Shown: piece by piece, positions 17,592 to 25,319 of the stretch
How positions within the stretch are numbered: the first letter of the stretch is position 1
Layout: each line of letters opens with the position of its first letter
Origin: Streptomyces melanogenes
Lineage (GTDB): Bacteria; Actinomycetota; Actinomycetes; Streptomycetales; Streptomycetaceae
Assembly (NCBI RefSeq): GCF_014649795.1
Contig: NZ_BMTS01000025.1
Location: forward strand, 35,053-99,052
Direction of reading: 5' to 3'
DNA: 64,000 nucleotides
Notes under the pieces: generated by a model
Told to the model about the DNA's origin: nothing
The model's input: the letters and a program-made list of their open reading frames with translations, nothing else
Database searches by the model: none
Made by a program: the position numbers and the translations under genes

Positions 17592-18064
17592 GTGATCCTC
17601 CCCCGGTCCGCCGTACCGGTGTGGGCCGAGTGCAGACGCTCGATCTGCACCGCCACCTCGGGCACCTCCATGCCCGCCAACGCCCTTAACCGCTCGGCGA
17701 CCCGCCGACGCACGGCGCCGCACTGGGCCCCGAGATCGGAGGGGTAGTCGAGCTCCAGGCTGACCCGCACCCGGGCCACGTCCTGGTGCACCGTGACCGC
17801 CGCGTGGGGCGCGGCACCGCCCTCGTGGGGCGCGCCCACCACCTCGCGCGCCGCCTGCGCCGCGATCTTCGCGACGACCCGGTCGGCGATACGGGTCGCC
17901 CCGCGCTCGGCGGGCGGGATACGGCGGGGTGCGGCGGCGGGGCCGGGCGCGGTGGAGTCGGGCCCGACGGGGTCGCGTCCGCCCTCGCCGGACCCGGCCC
18001 CGGACTCGGACCCGGGCGCCGCCGCCGACACCGTCATGAGGACTCCGTCATGACTCCGCGTCAC
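17588..18064 (-). CDS. Asp23/Gls24-family envelope stress protein, divergent copy
   Basis: 158 residues, with a low-complexity Gly/Ser/Pro N-terminus (about 1-50) then an Asp23 domain: TRIADRVVAKIAAQAAREVVG, VTVHQDVARVRVSLELDYPSDL and VAERLRALAGMEVPEVAVQIERL. The GTG start at 18064 overlaps the preceding stop (GTGA); an in-frame ATG at 18037 is an alternative. It sits between a small membrane protein and the DUF6286-type gene, so it is probably the partner of those membrane proteins. Confidence 0.78.
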   Translation of the reverse strand: MTRSHDGVLMTVSAAAPGSESGAGSGEGGRDPVGPDSTAPGPAAAPRRIPPAERGATRIADRVVAKIAAQAAREVVGAPHEGGAAPHAAVTVHQDVARVRVSLELDYPSDLGAQCGAVRRRVAERLRALAGMEVPEVAVQIERLHSAHTGTADRGRIT

Positions 18065-18252
18065 CGCCGCCGGTCGCCGCGGTCCCGGGGACGGAAGAAG
18101 TCACCGGGTTCGAGATCGCCCTCCAGGAACCTGCCCACCACGAATCCGATCGCGCCGAGCGCCGCGACCAGCAGGAACGCCCCGAAGCCGCCGAAGTATC
18201 CGGCGAAGCCGAGCGCCATGCCGGCCACCATGCCGATCACCGCCATGCTCAT
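18061..18252 (-). CDS. Small membrane protein of the Asp23 module
   Basis: 63 residues: one long Gly/Ala-rich hydrophobic stretch (AVIGMVAGMALGFAGYFGGF then AFLLVAALGAIGFVVGRFL) that can form two tight membrane helices, followed by an acidic-basic tail GDLEPGDFFRPRDRGDRRR. It occupies the position of DUF2273-type small proteins seen in Asp23 operons of other Gram-positives. Function is unknown; a membrane partner role is inferred. Confidence 0.75.
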   Translation of the reverse strand: MSMAVIGMVAGMALGFAGYFGGFGAFLLVAALGAIGFVVGRFLEGDLEPGDFFRPRDRGDRRR

Positions 18253-18304
18253 CCTGAGCTCCTCAGTCGCTCCTCAGTCGGGGGCCGGGGCCGCACCGGG
18301 GGCC

Positions 18305-18805
18305 TCACTGGAGCCGGGGCTCCGGCTCCTCCTCTTCCTCATCGGGAAGTTTCACGTCGCTCACCGCGATGTTGACCTCGACCACTTCGAGTCCCGTCAT
18401 GCGCTCCACGGCCGCGATCACGTTCTCCCGTACGGCACGGGCCACGTCCGCGATCGACACGCCGTAGTCGACGACGATCTCCAGGTCGAGGGCCGTCTGG
18501 ACCTCGCCGACCTCGGCCTTCACCCCGCGCGCCACGGCGGACTTGCTGCCGCCTGGTACCCGGTCGCGCACCGCGCCGAACGTACGGGACAGGCCGCTGC
18601 CCATCGCGTGGACGCCGACGACCTCGCGGGCCGCGAGCCCCGCGATCTTCTCCACCACGCCGTCGGCGATGGTGGTGCGGCCGCGCGTGCCGGGGTCGCC
18701 ACCGCCGCGTCTGGCGGTGGAGGTCTTTCTGGTGCCGCCCTCGGGGGTGTCCTTGCCGCCCGGGCCGGACGGTTCGGGGCGGCTGCGTTCCGCGGTGTCG
18801 CTCAT
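18305..18805 (-). CDS. Asp23/Gls24-family envelope stress response protein
   Basis: 166 residues. A charged, disordered N-terminus (about 1-40) precedes a full Asp23 domain: TTIADGVVEKIAGLAAREVVGVHAMG, then VDYGVSIADVARAVRENVIAAVERMTGLEVVEVNIAVSDVKL and an acidic C-terminal tail DEEEEEPEP. The ATG at 18805 follows AAAGGGATG; an in-frame ATG at 18814 is possible. It is the first gene of the Asp23/AmaP operon and the canonical copy. In Staphylococcus, Asp23 forms a membrane-associated layer held by AmaP. Confidence 0.88.
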   Translation of the reverse strand: MSDTAERSRPEPSGPGGKDTPEGGTRKTSTARRGGGDPGTRGRTTIADGVVEKIAGLAAREVVGVHAMGSGLSRTFGAVRDRVPGGSKSAVARGVKAEVGEVQTALDLEIVVDYGVSIADVARAVRENVIAAVERMTGLEVVEVNIAVSDVKLPDEEEEEPEPRLQ

Positions 18806-18898
18806 GGCGTTCATCCCTTTCGGCTTCCCCTTCCCCTCAGCTGCCCACACTAAGTGCGGTTGCCCCGTCCCGCGCCGGGGATGCGGCAGGCTGGAGCA

Positions 18899-19510
18899 AT
18901 GACGCCTGACGTGTGGAGCACGGAGGTACGGCGCCGGCTGGCCCTGGGCAGGTTGTTGCCGCTCGGGGAGGCGGACGACGGCGCATGGGTGACGGAGCGG
19001 GCGGCGGGGGCGGTGCTGGGGGCGGCGTGCGCGGCGGTGCCGGGGCTCGCGGTGACGTCCCTGCGGCTCGGGCTGGCGGATCCGGCGACGGCGGGGGTTC
19101 CGGTGGTTCCGCCGCCGCCGAGTGGGCTGCCGCCGGGGGAGGTGGGGGCGGTGGTGGAGGTGGCGGTGTGGGGTTCCGCTCCGCCCCGGACGGAGGGGGT
19201 GCGGGCGGCGATGCTGGCGGCTTCGTCCGAGCGCCTGGGCTTGCGCCTGACCCGCGTCGACATCCGCGTGACGTCCCTGCTGGACGCCCCCGTACCGCCT
19301 GCTCCCCCGCTTCCCCCGCCGCCTGGGGCACGCCCCGGTCCCCCGCTCGCCGTCCCCGGCGTGGCGTTCCTGACCTCGGAGCTGGGTGGGGTGCTGCCGG
19401 GGTGTGTGGAGGTGGGGGTGGCGGCGGGGTGTCGGGCGGTGGAGGTGGTGCGGGGGGTTCGGGGGGTGGTGGGGGGTGGGGTGGCGGTGCTGGTGACGTG
19501 GGTGGGGTGA
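18899..19510 (+). CDS. Hypothetical companion of the Asp23 cluster
   Basis: 203 residues, unrecognised function. The first 100 residues (MTPDVWSTEVRRRLALGRLLPLG, then WVTERAAGAVLGAA) look globular, with repeated beta-strand-like pieces VTSLRLGLADP and VVEVAVWGS. A Pro-rich linker (VPPAPPLPPPPGARPGPP) leads to a Val/Gly-rich end. The layout mimics an Asp23-type fold twice. It is divergent from the asp23 gene (93 bp apart) and conserved next to it in Streptomyces, as far as I recall, so it is probably part of the same envelope function. Confidence 0.6.
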   Translation: MTPDVWSTEVRRRLALGRLLPLGEADDGAWVTERAAGAVLGAACAAVPGLAVTSLRLGLADPATAGVPVVPPPPSGLPPGEVGAVVEVAVWGSAPPRTEGVRAAMLAASSERLGLRLTRVDIRVTSLLDAPVPPAPPLPPPPGARPGPPLAVPGVAFLTSELGGVLPGCVEVGVAAGCRAVEVVRGVRGVVGGGVAVLVTWVG

Positions 19511-19882
19511 TTTGTTCCCCACCCCACCCCTTCCCGAAAGCCCTCTGGCGGGCGGCCGGGGGGGGGTGGGGTCGGGGCGGGCTGCTGGGGGCTTCGCCCC
19601 CAACCCCCTGCCTTCGTCTGCGGGCCGTCTGTGGCTGGTGGCGCAGTTCCCCGCGCCCCTAAAAGATGCCGCTCCGCGGCAATCCCGTGGGCGCCCCGCA
19701 GGGGCGCATTTAAGGGGCGCGGGGAACTGCGCGACCAGTTGGGGACGGCCCGCAGACAAACGAAGCGCGGGGTGCAGGGGCCGCAGGCCCCGCGACGGGG
19801 TCCGGGGGCGAGCCCCCGGGAGAGCCGCCTCCGCCCCCACCCACCCCCGGAGGGTTAAGGGAAGGGGCGGGGTGGGGAAAGA
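19511..19882. repeat. Repeat nest: full copy of palindrome A flanked by G/C-rich element B
   Basis: This 372-bp gene-free stretch is almost all repeat. Element B (CCCCACCCC...CCCTTCCC) occurs at 19515-19560 and inverted at 19838-19880. A complete palindrome A occupies 19617-19756: left core GCGCAGTTCCCCGCGCCCCT (19641-19660), right core its complement with one extra base (19713-19732), and outer arms GTCTGCGGGCC and GGCCCGCAGAC. The loop holds a second hairpin (GGGCGCCCCGCAGGGGCGC). A GGGGGCTTCGCCCCC hairpin lies near 19586-19600. It may form a very stable bidirectional terminator between the convergent genes. Confidence 0.8.
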
Positions 19883-20674
19883 TTAGTCCGCCAAGCCCGC
19901 CAGGTCGCGCAGACGCCGCGCCTGAGCGGCGCGCTCCGCGACCCGCTGCTCCTCGTACGACCGCCCCGCCGCCCCCCGCAACAACGCCTTCGTCTCGATC
20001 ACCGCATCCCGCGGGGCGGCAAGAAGGGCCGCAGCCAAGTCACGTACGGCGGCGTCCAGTTCGGCCCCCGGCACCGCCAGGTTCGCGAGCCCGATCCGCT
20101 CCGACTCCTCCGCCCCGACGAAGCGGCCGGTCGCACAGATCTCCAGGGCGCGGGCGTAGCCCACCAGGCTCACCAGGGGGTGGGTGCCCGTGAGGTCCGG
20201 CACCAGGCCCAGGCTGGTCTCGCGCATGGCGAACTGCACGTCGTCCGCGACGACGCGCAGGTCACAGGCGAGCGCGAGCTGGAAGCCCGCACCGATCGCG
20301 TGCCCCTGGACCGCCGCGATCGACACGATGTCGTTGCGGCGCCACCAGGTGAACGCCGACTGGTACTCGGCGATGACCCCGTCCAGCTCCTCGTCGGAGC
20401 CGCGCGCGAGGTCGATGAACGACGGCTCGCCGTCGAAGCCCTCGGGAGTGAAGGCCTGACGGTCGAGCCCGGCGGAGAAGGACTTGCCCTCTCCCCGCAG
20501 CACCACGACCCGGACGGTGCCGGGCAGTTCCTGACCGGCGGACGCCAACGCCCGCCACAGAGCGGGAGACTGGGCGTTGCGCTTGTCCGGATTGGTCAGG
20601 GTCACCGTGGCGACTGCGTCGTCGACGGTGAGCCGGACGCCGTCCTTGTCGAGTACCAGGTCGGGCGAAGCCAT
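19883..20674 (-). CDS. Enoyl-CoA hydratase/isomerase family protein
   Basis: A 263-residue crotonase-fold enzyme. The oxyanion-hole pieces are visible: GEGKSFSAGLDRQAF and VQGHAIGAGFQLALACDLRV. The second catalytic Glu position of classical hydratases lies in ETSLGLVPDLTG, so an acidic residue is present near the usual site. It acts on acyl-CoA thioesters (hydration or isomerisation of the double bond). The ATG at 20674 has GGAGGCGCC upstream. It is monocistronic, with its own promoter region after the hairpin at 20724-20755. Confidence 0.9.
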   Translation of the reverse strand: MASPDLVLDKDGVRLTVDDAVATVTLTNPDKRNAQSPALWRALASAGQELPGTVRVVVLRGEGKSFSAGLDRQAFTPEGFDGEPSFIDLARGSDEELDGVIAEYQSAFTWWRRNDIVSIAAVQGHAIGAGFQLALACDLRVVADDVQFAMRETSLGLVPDLTGTHPLVSLVGYARALEICATGRFVGAEESERIGLANLAVPGAELDAAVRDLAAALLAAPRDAVIETKALLRGAAGRSYEEQRVAERAAQARRLRDLAGLAD

Positions 20675-20723
20675 GGGGCGCCTCCGGGTCGGGTGCGGTC
20701 AAAAATAAGTGACTGCACAGTAA

Positions 20724-20755
20724 CCACCCGGCCGACGATCCGGCCGACCGGGTGG
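20724..20755 (-). terminator. Hairpin between gbn and the crotonase gene
   Basis: CCACCCGG (20724-20731) pairs with CCGGGTGG (20748-20755), with extra CCG/CGG pairing inside. It lies 41 bp past the gbn stop, in the direction of gbn transcription. There is no run of T, so termination by the hairpin alone is uncertain. Confidence 0.5.
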
Positions 20756-20795
20756 CAACCCGACCCGGCGGGCCCATGGACCCGCCCGGCCCCGG

Positions 20796-21017
20796 TCAGG
20801 CCGAGGCGGTCTTCTTGCCGCGTGTCGCTCCGCCGCGTCCGCGCAGTACCACCCCGGACTCGCTGAGCATCCGGTGGACGAATCCGTAGGAGCGGCCGGT
20901 CTCTTCGGCCAACGCCCGGATGCTCGCACCGGAGTCGTACTTCTTCTTCAGGTCTGCCGCGAGCTTGTCGCGCGCGGCGCCGGTAACCCGGCTGCCCTTC
21001 TTCAGAGTCTCGGCCAC
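20796..21017 (-). CDS. gbn: Single-HTH nucleoid-associated protein Gbn (GATC-binding)
   Basis: A 73-residue basic protein: VAETLKKGSRVTGAARDKLAADLKKKY, then a single helix-turn-helix (ASIRALAEETGRSYGFVHRMLSE) and a basic tail LRGRGGATRGKKTASA. It closely fits SCO1839 of S. coelicolor, described as Gbn, an actinobacterial nucleoid-associated protein that binds GATC-containing sites and influences development and antibiotic production. The GTG at 21017 is chosen for GAGGAGG about six bases upstream; longer starts to 21227 lack such a site. Neighbour order (crotonase, gbn, ABC-F) supports the match, which was made from memory. Confidence 0.82.
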   Translation of the reverse strand: MAETLKKGSRVTGAARDKLAADLKKKYDSGASIRALAEETGRSYGFVHRMLSESGVVLRGRGGATRGKKTASA

Positions 21018-21056
21018 CCGTGCCTCCTCATGGGAAGTGCGCTCTGGACTTCTCAT

Positions 21057-21385
21057 GATCACCCCTCCCGGGCTTCCTGGCCACCCATTCGGCAAGGTCC
21101 GTGCAACCGGGTTTCCGCGCAGGACGGGGCGAGACGGGGCCGGAATCAAAAATTCCGCACGGCCACGGAATCGCCCCGGAGGTCGGCGCGAGAAGAATGC
21201 GCTGGTCAGGGGTGTGTTCGGGGTCACACTCCGGAATCAGTCCGTCCCGTACCCACCGGATCTTGATCCCGTGCATGACACGCCGGGGTACGAGACGCAC
21301 TCACTCAGATTGAGGATCACACGTAAGCCGAATGATCCATATGGAGTGGATCAGTCGCACCGGATCAGGCGAGGGCGACCAGATC
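21057..21385. promoter_or_regulatory. GATC-rich region upstream of gbn and past the ABC-F stop
   Basis: The gap 21018-21364 contains no gene. GATC occurs at 21057, 21259, 21265, 21315, 21334, 21349 and 21363, plus 21382 just inside the ABC-F gene, with five of them between 21315 and 21385. At this base composition about one would be expected by chance. Because the adjacent gene encodes a GATC-binding protein, the cluster is a candidate autoregulatory or chromatin-nucleation site. Confidence 0.6.
21333..21353 (-). terminator. Stem-loop just past the ABC-F stop
   Basis: TGATCCA (21333-21339) and TGGATCA (21347-21353) form a perfect 7-bp stem with a 7-base loop, 12 bp beyond the ABC-F stop. The arms include two GATC sites, so this may be a Gbn site rather than, or as well as, a terminator. 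Confidence 0.4.
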
Positions 21386-22963
21386 CGCGTAGTCGGGACC
21401 CCACAGGTCCTCGACCCCGTCGGGCAGGAGAATGATGCGCTCGGGCTGTAGAGCCTCGACCGCGCCCTCGTCGTGCGTCACTAGAACGACCGCGCCCTTG
21501 TACGTGCGCAGCGCGCCCAGGATCTCCTCGCGGCTGGCCGGGTCGAGGTTGTTGGTCGGCTCGTCGAGCAGCAGGACGTTGGCGGACGAGACCACCAGCG
21601 TGGCCAGGGCGAGCCGGGTCTTCTCGCCGCCGGAGAGCACGCCCGCCGGCTTGTCCACGTCGTCGCCGGAGAACAGGAACGAGCCCAGCGTCTTGCGGAC
21701 CTCGACCAGGTCCAGGTCGGGCGCCGAGGAGCGCATGTTCTCCAGGACCGTGCGGTCCGGGTCGAGCGTCTCGTGCTCCTGGGCGTAGTAGCCGAGCTTG
21801 AGGCCGTGGCCCGGGGTGACCTCGCCGGTGTCCGCCTTCTCGGCGCCCGCGAGCAGCCGCAGCAGGGTCGTCTTGCCGGCACCGTTCAGACCGAGGATGA
21901 CGACCCTGGATCCCTTGTCGATGGCCAGGTCGACGTCGGTGAAGATCTCCAGGGAGCCGTACGACTTGGACAGGCCCTCGGCGGTCAGCGGGGTCTTGCC
22001 GCAGGGCGCCGGGTCCGGGAAGCGCAGCTTGGCGACCTTGTCGGAGACCCGTACCGCCTCCAGGCCGGAGAGCAGCCGCTCGGCACGCTTGGCCATGTTC
22101 TGCGCGGCCACCGTCTTGGTCGCCTTGGCGCGCATCTTGTCGGCCTGCGAGTTGAGGGCCGCGGCCTTCTTCTCGGCGTTCTGGCGCTCGCGCTTGCGGC
22201 GCTTCTCGTCGGCCTCGCGCTGCTGCTGGTAGAGCTTCCAGCCCATGTTGTAGACGTCGATCTGGGAGCGGTTGGCGTCCAGGTAGAACACCTTGTTGAC
22301 GACCGTCTCGACCAGGTCGACGTCGTGGGAGATCACGATGAAGCCGCCCCGGTACGACTTCAGGTAGTCGCGCAGCCAGACGATGGAGTCGGCGTCGAGG
22401 TGGTTGGTCGGCTCGTCGAGGAGCAGGGTGTCGGCGTCCGAGAAGAGGATGCGGGCGAGCTCGACGCGGCGGCGCTGACCGCCGGAGAGGGTGTGCAGCG
22501 GCTGGCCGAGCACCCGGTCGGGCAGGCCGAGCGCGGCGGCGATGGTGGCGGCCTCGGCCTCGGCGGCGTACCCGCCCCTGGTGAGGAACTCCGTCTCCAG
22601 GCGCTCGTACTTCTTCATCGCCTTCTCGCGCGTGGCGCCCTTGCCGTTCGCCATGCGCTCCTCGTTCTCGCGCATCTTGCGCAGCACCTCGTCGAGGCCA
22701 CGCGCGGAGAGCACGCGGTCGCGCGCGAGGACGTCGAGGTCGCCGGTCCGGGGGTCCTGCGGCAGATAGCCGACCTCGCCGGAGCGGGTGATGGTGCCGG
22801 CGGCCGGGATGCCCTCGCCGGCCAGGCACTTGGTGAGGGTGGTCTTGCCGGCGCCGTTGCGGCCGACGAGGCCGATGCGGTCGCCCTTGGCGACGCGGAA
22901 GGACGCGTTCTCGATGAGGATGCGGGCGCCGGCGCGCAGCTCGATGCCGGTGGCGGTGATCAC
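21365..22963 (-). CDS. ABC-F family ATPase (ribosome-associated)
   Basis: 532 residues, two ABC cassettes without membrane segments: Walker A GRNGAGKTT and GLNGAGKTT, signatures LSGGQRRR and LSGGEKTR, and Walker B LLLDEPTNHLD and LLLDEPTNNLD. A basic charged linker (EADEKRRKRERQNAEKKAAALNS) separates them, the interdomain arm that reaches the ribosomal P/E region in ABC-F factors. The GTG at 22963 has CTGGAG eight bases upstream; homologues start the same way (VITATGIELRAGARIL). The family includes translation factors of the EttA type and antibiotic-resistance proteins; this form is a conserved Streptomyces housekeeping member, so a translation role is favoured. Confidence 0.93.
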   Translation of the reverse strand: MITATGIELRAGARILIENASFRVAKGDRIGLVGRNGAGKTTLTKCLAGEGIPAAGTITRSGEVGYLPQDPRTGDLDVLARDRVLSARGLDEVLRKMRENEERMANGKGATREKAMKKYERLETEFLTRGGYAAEAEAATIAAALGLPDRVLGQPLHTLSGGQRRRVELARILFSDADTLLLDEPTNHLDADSIVWLRDYLKSYRGGFIVISHDVDLVETVVNKVFYLDANRSQIDVYNMGWKLYQQQREADEKRRKRERQNAEKKAAALNSQADKMRAKATKTVAAQNMAKRAERLLSGLEAVRVSDKVAKLRFPDPAPCGKTPLTAEGLSKSYGSLEIFTDVDLAIDKGSRVVILGLNGAGKTTLLRLLAGAEKADTGEVTPGHGLKLGYYAQEHETLDPDRTVLENMRSSAPDLDLVEVRKTLGSFLFSGDDVDKPAGVLSGGEKTRLALATLVVSSANVLLLDEPTNNLDPASREEILGALRTYKGAVVLVTHDEGAVEALQPERIILLPDGVEDLWGPDYADLVALA

Positions 22964-23025
22964 GGAAATACTCCAGGGCGGTATGGACGGCGGGATGGAC
23001 GGAGGTCGCGGAGCGTCGACGCCGT

Positions 23026-23060
23026 CTAATGCACAAGGAGAATTGCCATGGGCCAATTCT
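23026..23060 (-). promoter_or_regulatory. Candidate leader: short uORF and inverted repeat upstream of ABC-F
   Basis: On the minus strand, ATG at 23049 opens a seven-codon frame (MAILLVH, stop at 23026) about 60 bp before the ABC-F start. It is straddled by AGAATTG (23039-23045) and CAATTCT (23054-23060), an inverted repeat with an 8-bp loop. A TAGAAT hexamer ending about seven bases before the ATG could be a -10 box giving a leaderless uORF. Attenuation is known for several ABC-F genes; here it is only a suggestion. Confidence 0.35.
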
Positions 23061-23136
23061 AGCGGGGGTGTGCAACTGCTTTTACGTGCGGTGATCTCTT
23101 ACGGAGAGGTGGCCCCCGGGCCCGGCGGGCCCCGCG

Positions 23137-23820
23137 TCACACGCCCCGGGCGGCGCCCACGCGCGCGGGGAGCTCGTTGCCCAGCGGGGTGCGGCCGGGG
23201 GCGATCCGCCCGAGGGTGTCCACCGCCACCAGCTCCTGGGTCCACGCGTCCCGGTCGCGGCACGGCTGGGCGACGATCAGGACGCCCGCCACGCGCGCGA
23301 CACGGCCCGGGTCGAAGGCGCACTCCCGCCGGGCGGGCAGCGTCCAGCGCAGGTCCCCGTCGGCGGTGCGGTACGCGGCGATGCGCTCGGGGGTGACGAC
23401 GGCGAGCATCCCGGCCGGAGCCAGCTGCTGGAGGACGTCCGCGGCCCGGCCGGGGCGCCCGGCGAGCCAGCCCGCGAGGCCGGGGACGGCCCGGTGCCAG
23501 CGGACCGCGTCGACCGAGAGCACGCGCGCGGTGTCGGTGACCATGCCGTCGCTCCACAGGGCGAAGGCGTGCCCCGGCGCGGTGCGCACGGCGAGCGGAC
23601 GGCGCCCGTCGCGGCGGTAGGTCCAGCTGCGCGCCCCGCTCCTGGGGTCGTACGCCTCGACGGCCGCGCCCCGCACCCGTACCGCCGACCGGGCCGGGGC
23701 GGCGGGCAGCACGGTGAGGCGGTCGCCGTAGGGGGCGGGCCGGGCGTGCTGGGCGGCGGTGACCAGCGGAAGGGCCAGTACGGCGGCGACGGCGGCCAGC
23801 GCGAGACGGTTCCGGTCCAT
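23137..23820 (-). CDS. Secreted PQQ/beta-propeller-like protein
   Basis: 227 residues with an N-terminal signal-type helix (LALAAVAAVLALPLVTAAQHA). The body repeats short blade-like units such as VEAYDPRSGARSWTYRRDG, IAAYRTADGDLRWTLPA and LVAVDTLGRIAPG, which resemble PQQ/quinoprotein-like beta-propeller blades, although there are too few for a full propeller. Cys in RRECAFDP and VAQPCRDRD could form a disulfide. It is divergent from the zinc peptidase gene. Function is unknown; export is inferred. Confidence 0.6.
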   Translation of the reverse strand: MDRNRLALAAVAAVLALPLVTAAQHARPAPYGDRLTVLPAAPARSAVRVRGAAVEAYDPRSGARSWTYRRDGRRPLAVRTAPGHAFALWSDGMVTDTARVLSVDAVRWHRAVPGLAGWLAGRPGRAADVLQQLAPAGMLAVVTPERIAAYRTADGDLRWTLPARRECAFDPGRVARVAGVLIVAQPCRDRDAWTQELVAVDTLGRIAPGRTPLGNELPARVGAARGV

Positions 23821-23918
23821 GAGGCGCCGAGCGTATCGGCCACCGTGTCAAAAGGGGCGCAACGCACTGAACTGTTCGATACTCGGGGTGATATCGGGTG
23901 ACGGAGGGTGCTGAGCCC

Positions 23919-24812
23919 ATGCAGTTCGACGACGACGCCGATCTGGACACGTCCGAGGTCAAGGACGTGCGGGGCAGCCGTGTCCCCGGCGGCAGGGCCA
24001 CCATCGGCGGCGGGATCGTCGGGCTGATCGCGCTGGTGCTCGGCCTGCTCTTCGGGGTCGGGCCCGAGCAGCTGGGGCTGTCCTCCGGCGACTCCACCCC
24101 GGCGACCTCGGTGTCGGCCCAGGGGCAGGTGCAGGCGAGCTGCCGCAAGGGCCGCGACGCCAACACCAAGGAGGACTGCCGGATCCTCGCGGTGGTCAAC
24201 AGCGTGCAGGACTACTGGTCGCAGGAGTTCCCGCGCCGGGGCGGCCGCTACTCGCCCGCGCAGACCGTCTTCTTCACCGGCCGGGTCCAGACCGCCTGCG
24301 GCACGGCGACCTCGGCGGTCGGGCCGTTCTACTGCCCGGGCGACCGGCAGGTCTATCTGGACCTCGGGTTCTTCGAGGAGCTGCGCACCAAGTTCGGCTC
24401 CACGGGCGGCCCGTTCGCGCAGGCCTACGTGGTGGCGCACGAGTACGGGCACCACATCCAGAACCTGATGGGCACCCTCTCCCGGTCGCAGGACGGGCGG
24501 CAGGGCGCGAACAGCAACGCCGTGAAGGTCGAGCTGCAGGCCGACTGCTACGCGGGGGTGTGGGCGCACCACGCCACGACGACCCCGGACCCGAAGACCG
24601 GCAGGCCGCTGCTGACCCGGCTGACCGACCAGGACATCAAGGACGGCCTGGACGCGGCGGCGGCCGTGGGCGACGACCGGATCCAGGAGAAGTTCCAGGG
24701 CCGGGTCACCCCCGAGTCCTGGACGCACGGCTCGGCCCAGCAGCGCCAGCAGTGGTTCTACACCGGCTTCACCACCGGCGACATGGGCCGCTGCAACACG
24801 TTCGCGCGCTGA
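23919..24812 (+). CDS. Neutral zinc metallopeptidase (YpfJ-like, membrane-anchored)
   Basis: 297 residues. A short cytoplasmic start (MQFDDDADLDTSEVKDVRGSR) is followed by one membrane helix (GGIVGLIALVLGLLFGV) and an extracytoplasmic domain. The zinc site is HEYGHH (His174, Glu175, His178), with ELQADCYAGVWAHHA as the conserved downstream motif holding the third ligand. The ATG at 23919 has GGAGGG 11 bases upstream and matches the usual family start; the in-frame GTG at 23898 is less likely. This is the putative neutral zinc metallopeptidase family (YpfJ); natural substrates are unknown. Confidence 0.88.
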   Translation: MQFDDDADLDTSEVKDVRGSRVPGGRATIGGGIVGLIALVLGLLFGVGPEQLGLSSGDSTPATSVSAQGQVQASCRKGRDANTKEDCRILAVVNSVQDYWSQEFPRRGGRYSPAQTVFFTGRVQTACGTATSAVGPFYCPGDRQVYLDLGFFEELRTKFGSTGGPFAQAYVVAHEYGHHIQNLMGTLSRSQDGRQGANSNAVKVELQADCYAGVWAHHATTTPDPKTGRPLLTRLTDQDIKDGLDAAAAVGDDRIQEKFQGRVTPESWTHGSAQQRQQWFYTGFTTGDMGRCNTFAR

Positions 24813-24926
24813 GCCCGCCGCTCCCCCGCGCACCCGGCCCCGGTCCGAGGGGCGTTGTCAGTGCCGGGTGCAAGACTGAGATCCAGGTCACATGAAGGCA
24901 CGGCGAGAGCGACGGGAGTGTGCGTG

Positions 24927-25313
24927 ATGAGTGTGTATCCGACGATTCTGTACGCGGACGCGAAGGCGGCGATCGGCCTGCTGAAGGACGCGTTCGGCTT
25001 CACCGAGACGAGTGTGTACGAGGACGCGGACGGCCAGGTGATGCACGCCGAACTGGCCAGCGGCACCGGCATGGTGATGCTCGGCTCCAAGGGCCGGGGC
25101 GGCCTCTTCGCCGACGCCATGCGCGACGCGGGCCCGGTCGGTGTCTACGTGGTGGTGGACGACGTGGACGCGCACCACAAACGGGCCGTGGAGCACGGCG
25201 TGGAGATCCTGATGGAGCCCACCGACCAGGACTACGGCTCGCGGGACTACATGGCGCGCGACGCCGAGGGCAACGTGTGGAGCTTCGGTACGTACGCCCC
25301 CGGCGCCGGCTGA
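24927..25313 (+). CDS. VOC-superfamily (glyoxalase-like) protein
   Basis: 128 residues with two beta-alpha-beta-beta-beta modules: ILYADAKAAIGLLKDAFGFTE ... MHAELASGTGMVMLG and VGVYVVVDDVDAHHKRAVEHG ... RDAEGNVWSFGTY. The pattern is that of the vicinal-oxygen-chelate fold, close to YycE/PhnB-like proteins. The metal ligands of true glyoxalase I are not clearly all present, so it could be a binding or resistance protein. The ATG at 24927 follows GACGGGAG. Confidence 0.82.
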   Translation: MSVYPTILYADAKAAIGLLKDAFGFTETSVYEDADGQVMHAELASGTGMVMLGSKGRGGLFADAMRDAGPVGVYVVVDDVDAHHKRAVEHGVEILMEPTDQDYGSRDYMARDAEGNVWSFGTYAPGAG

Positions 25314-25319
25314 GAGCGG

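Noticed and set aside
18815..19840. Upstream extension of the Asp23 frame through the divergent gene and repeat nest
   Set aside because: Sequence there is Arg/Pro/His-rich and unlike any Asp23 protein; the start at 18805 has a ribosome site.
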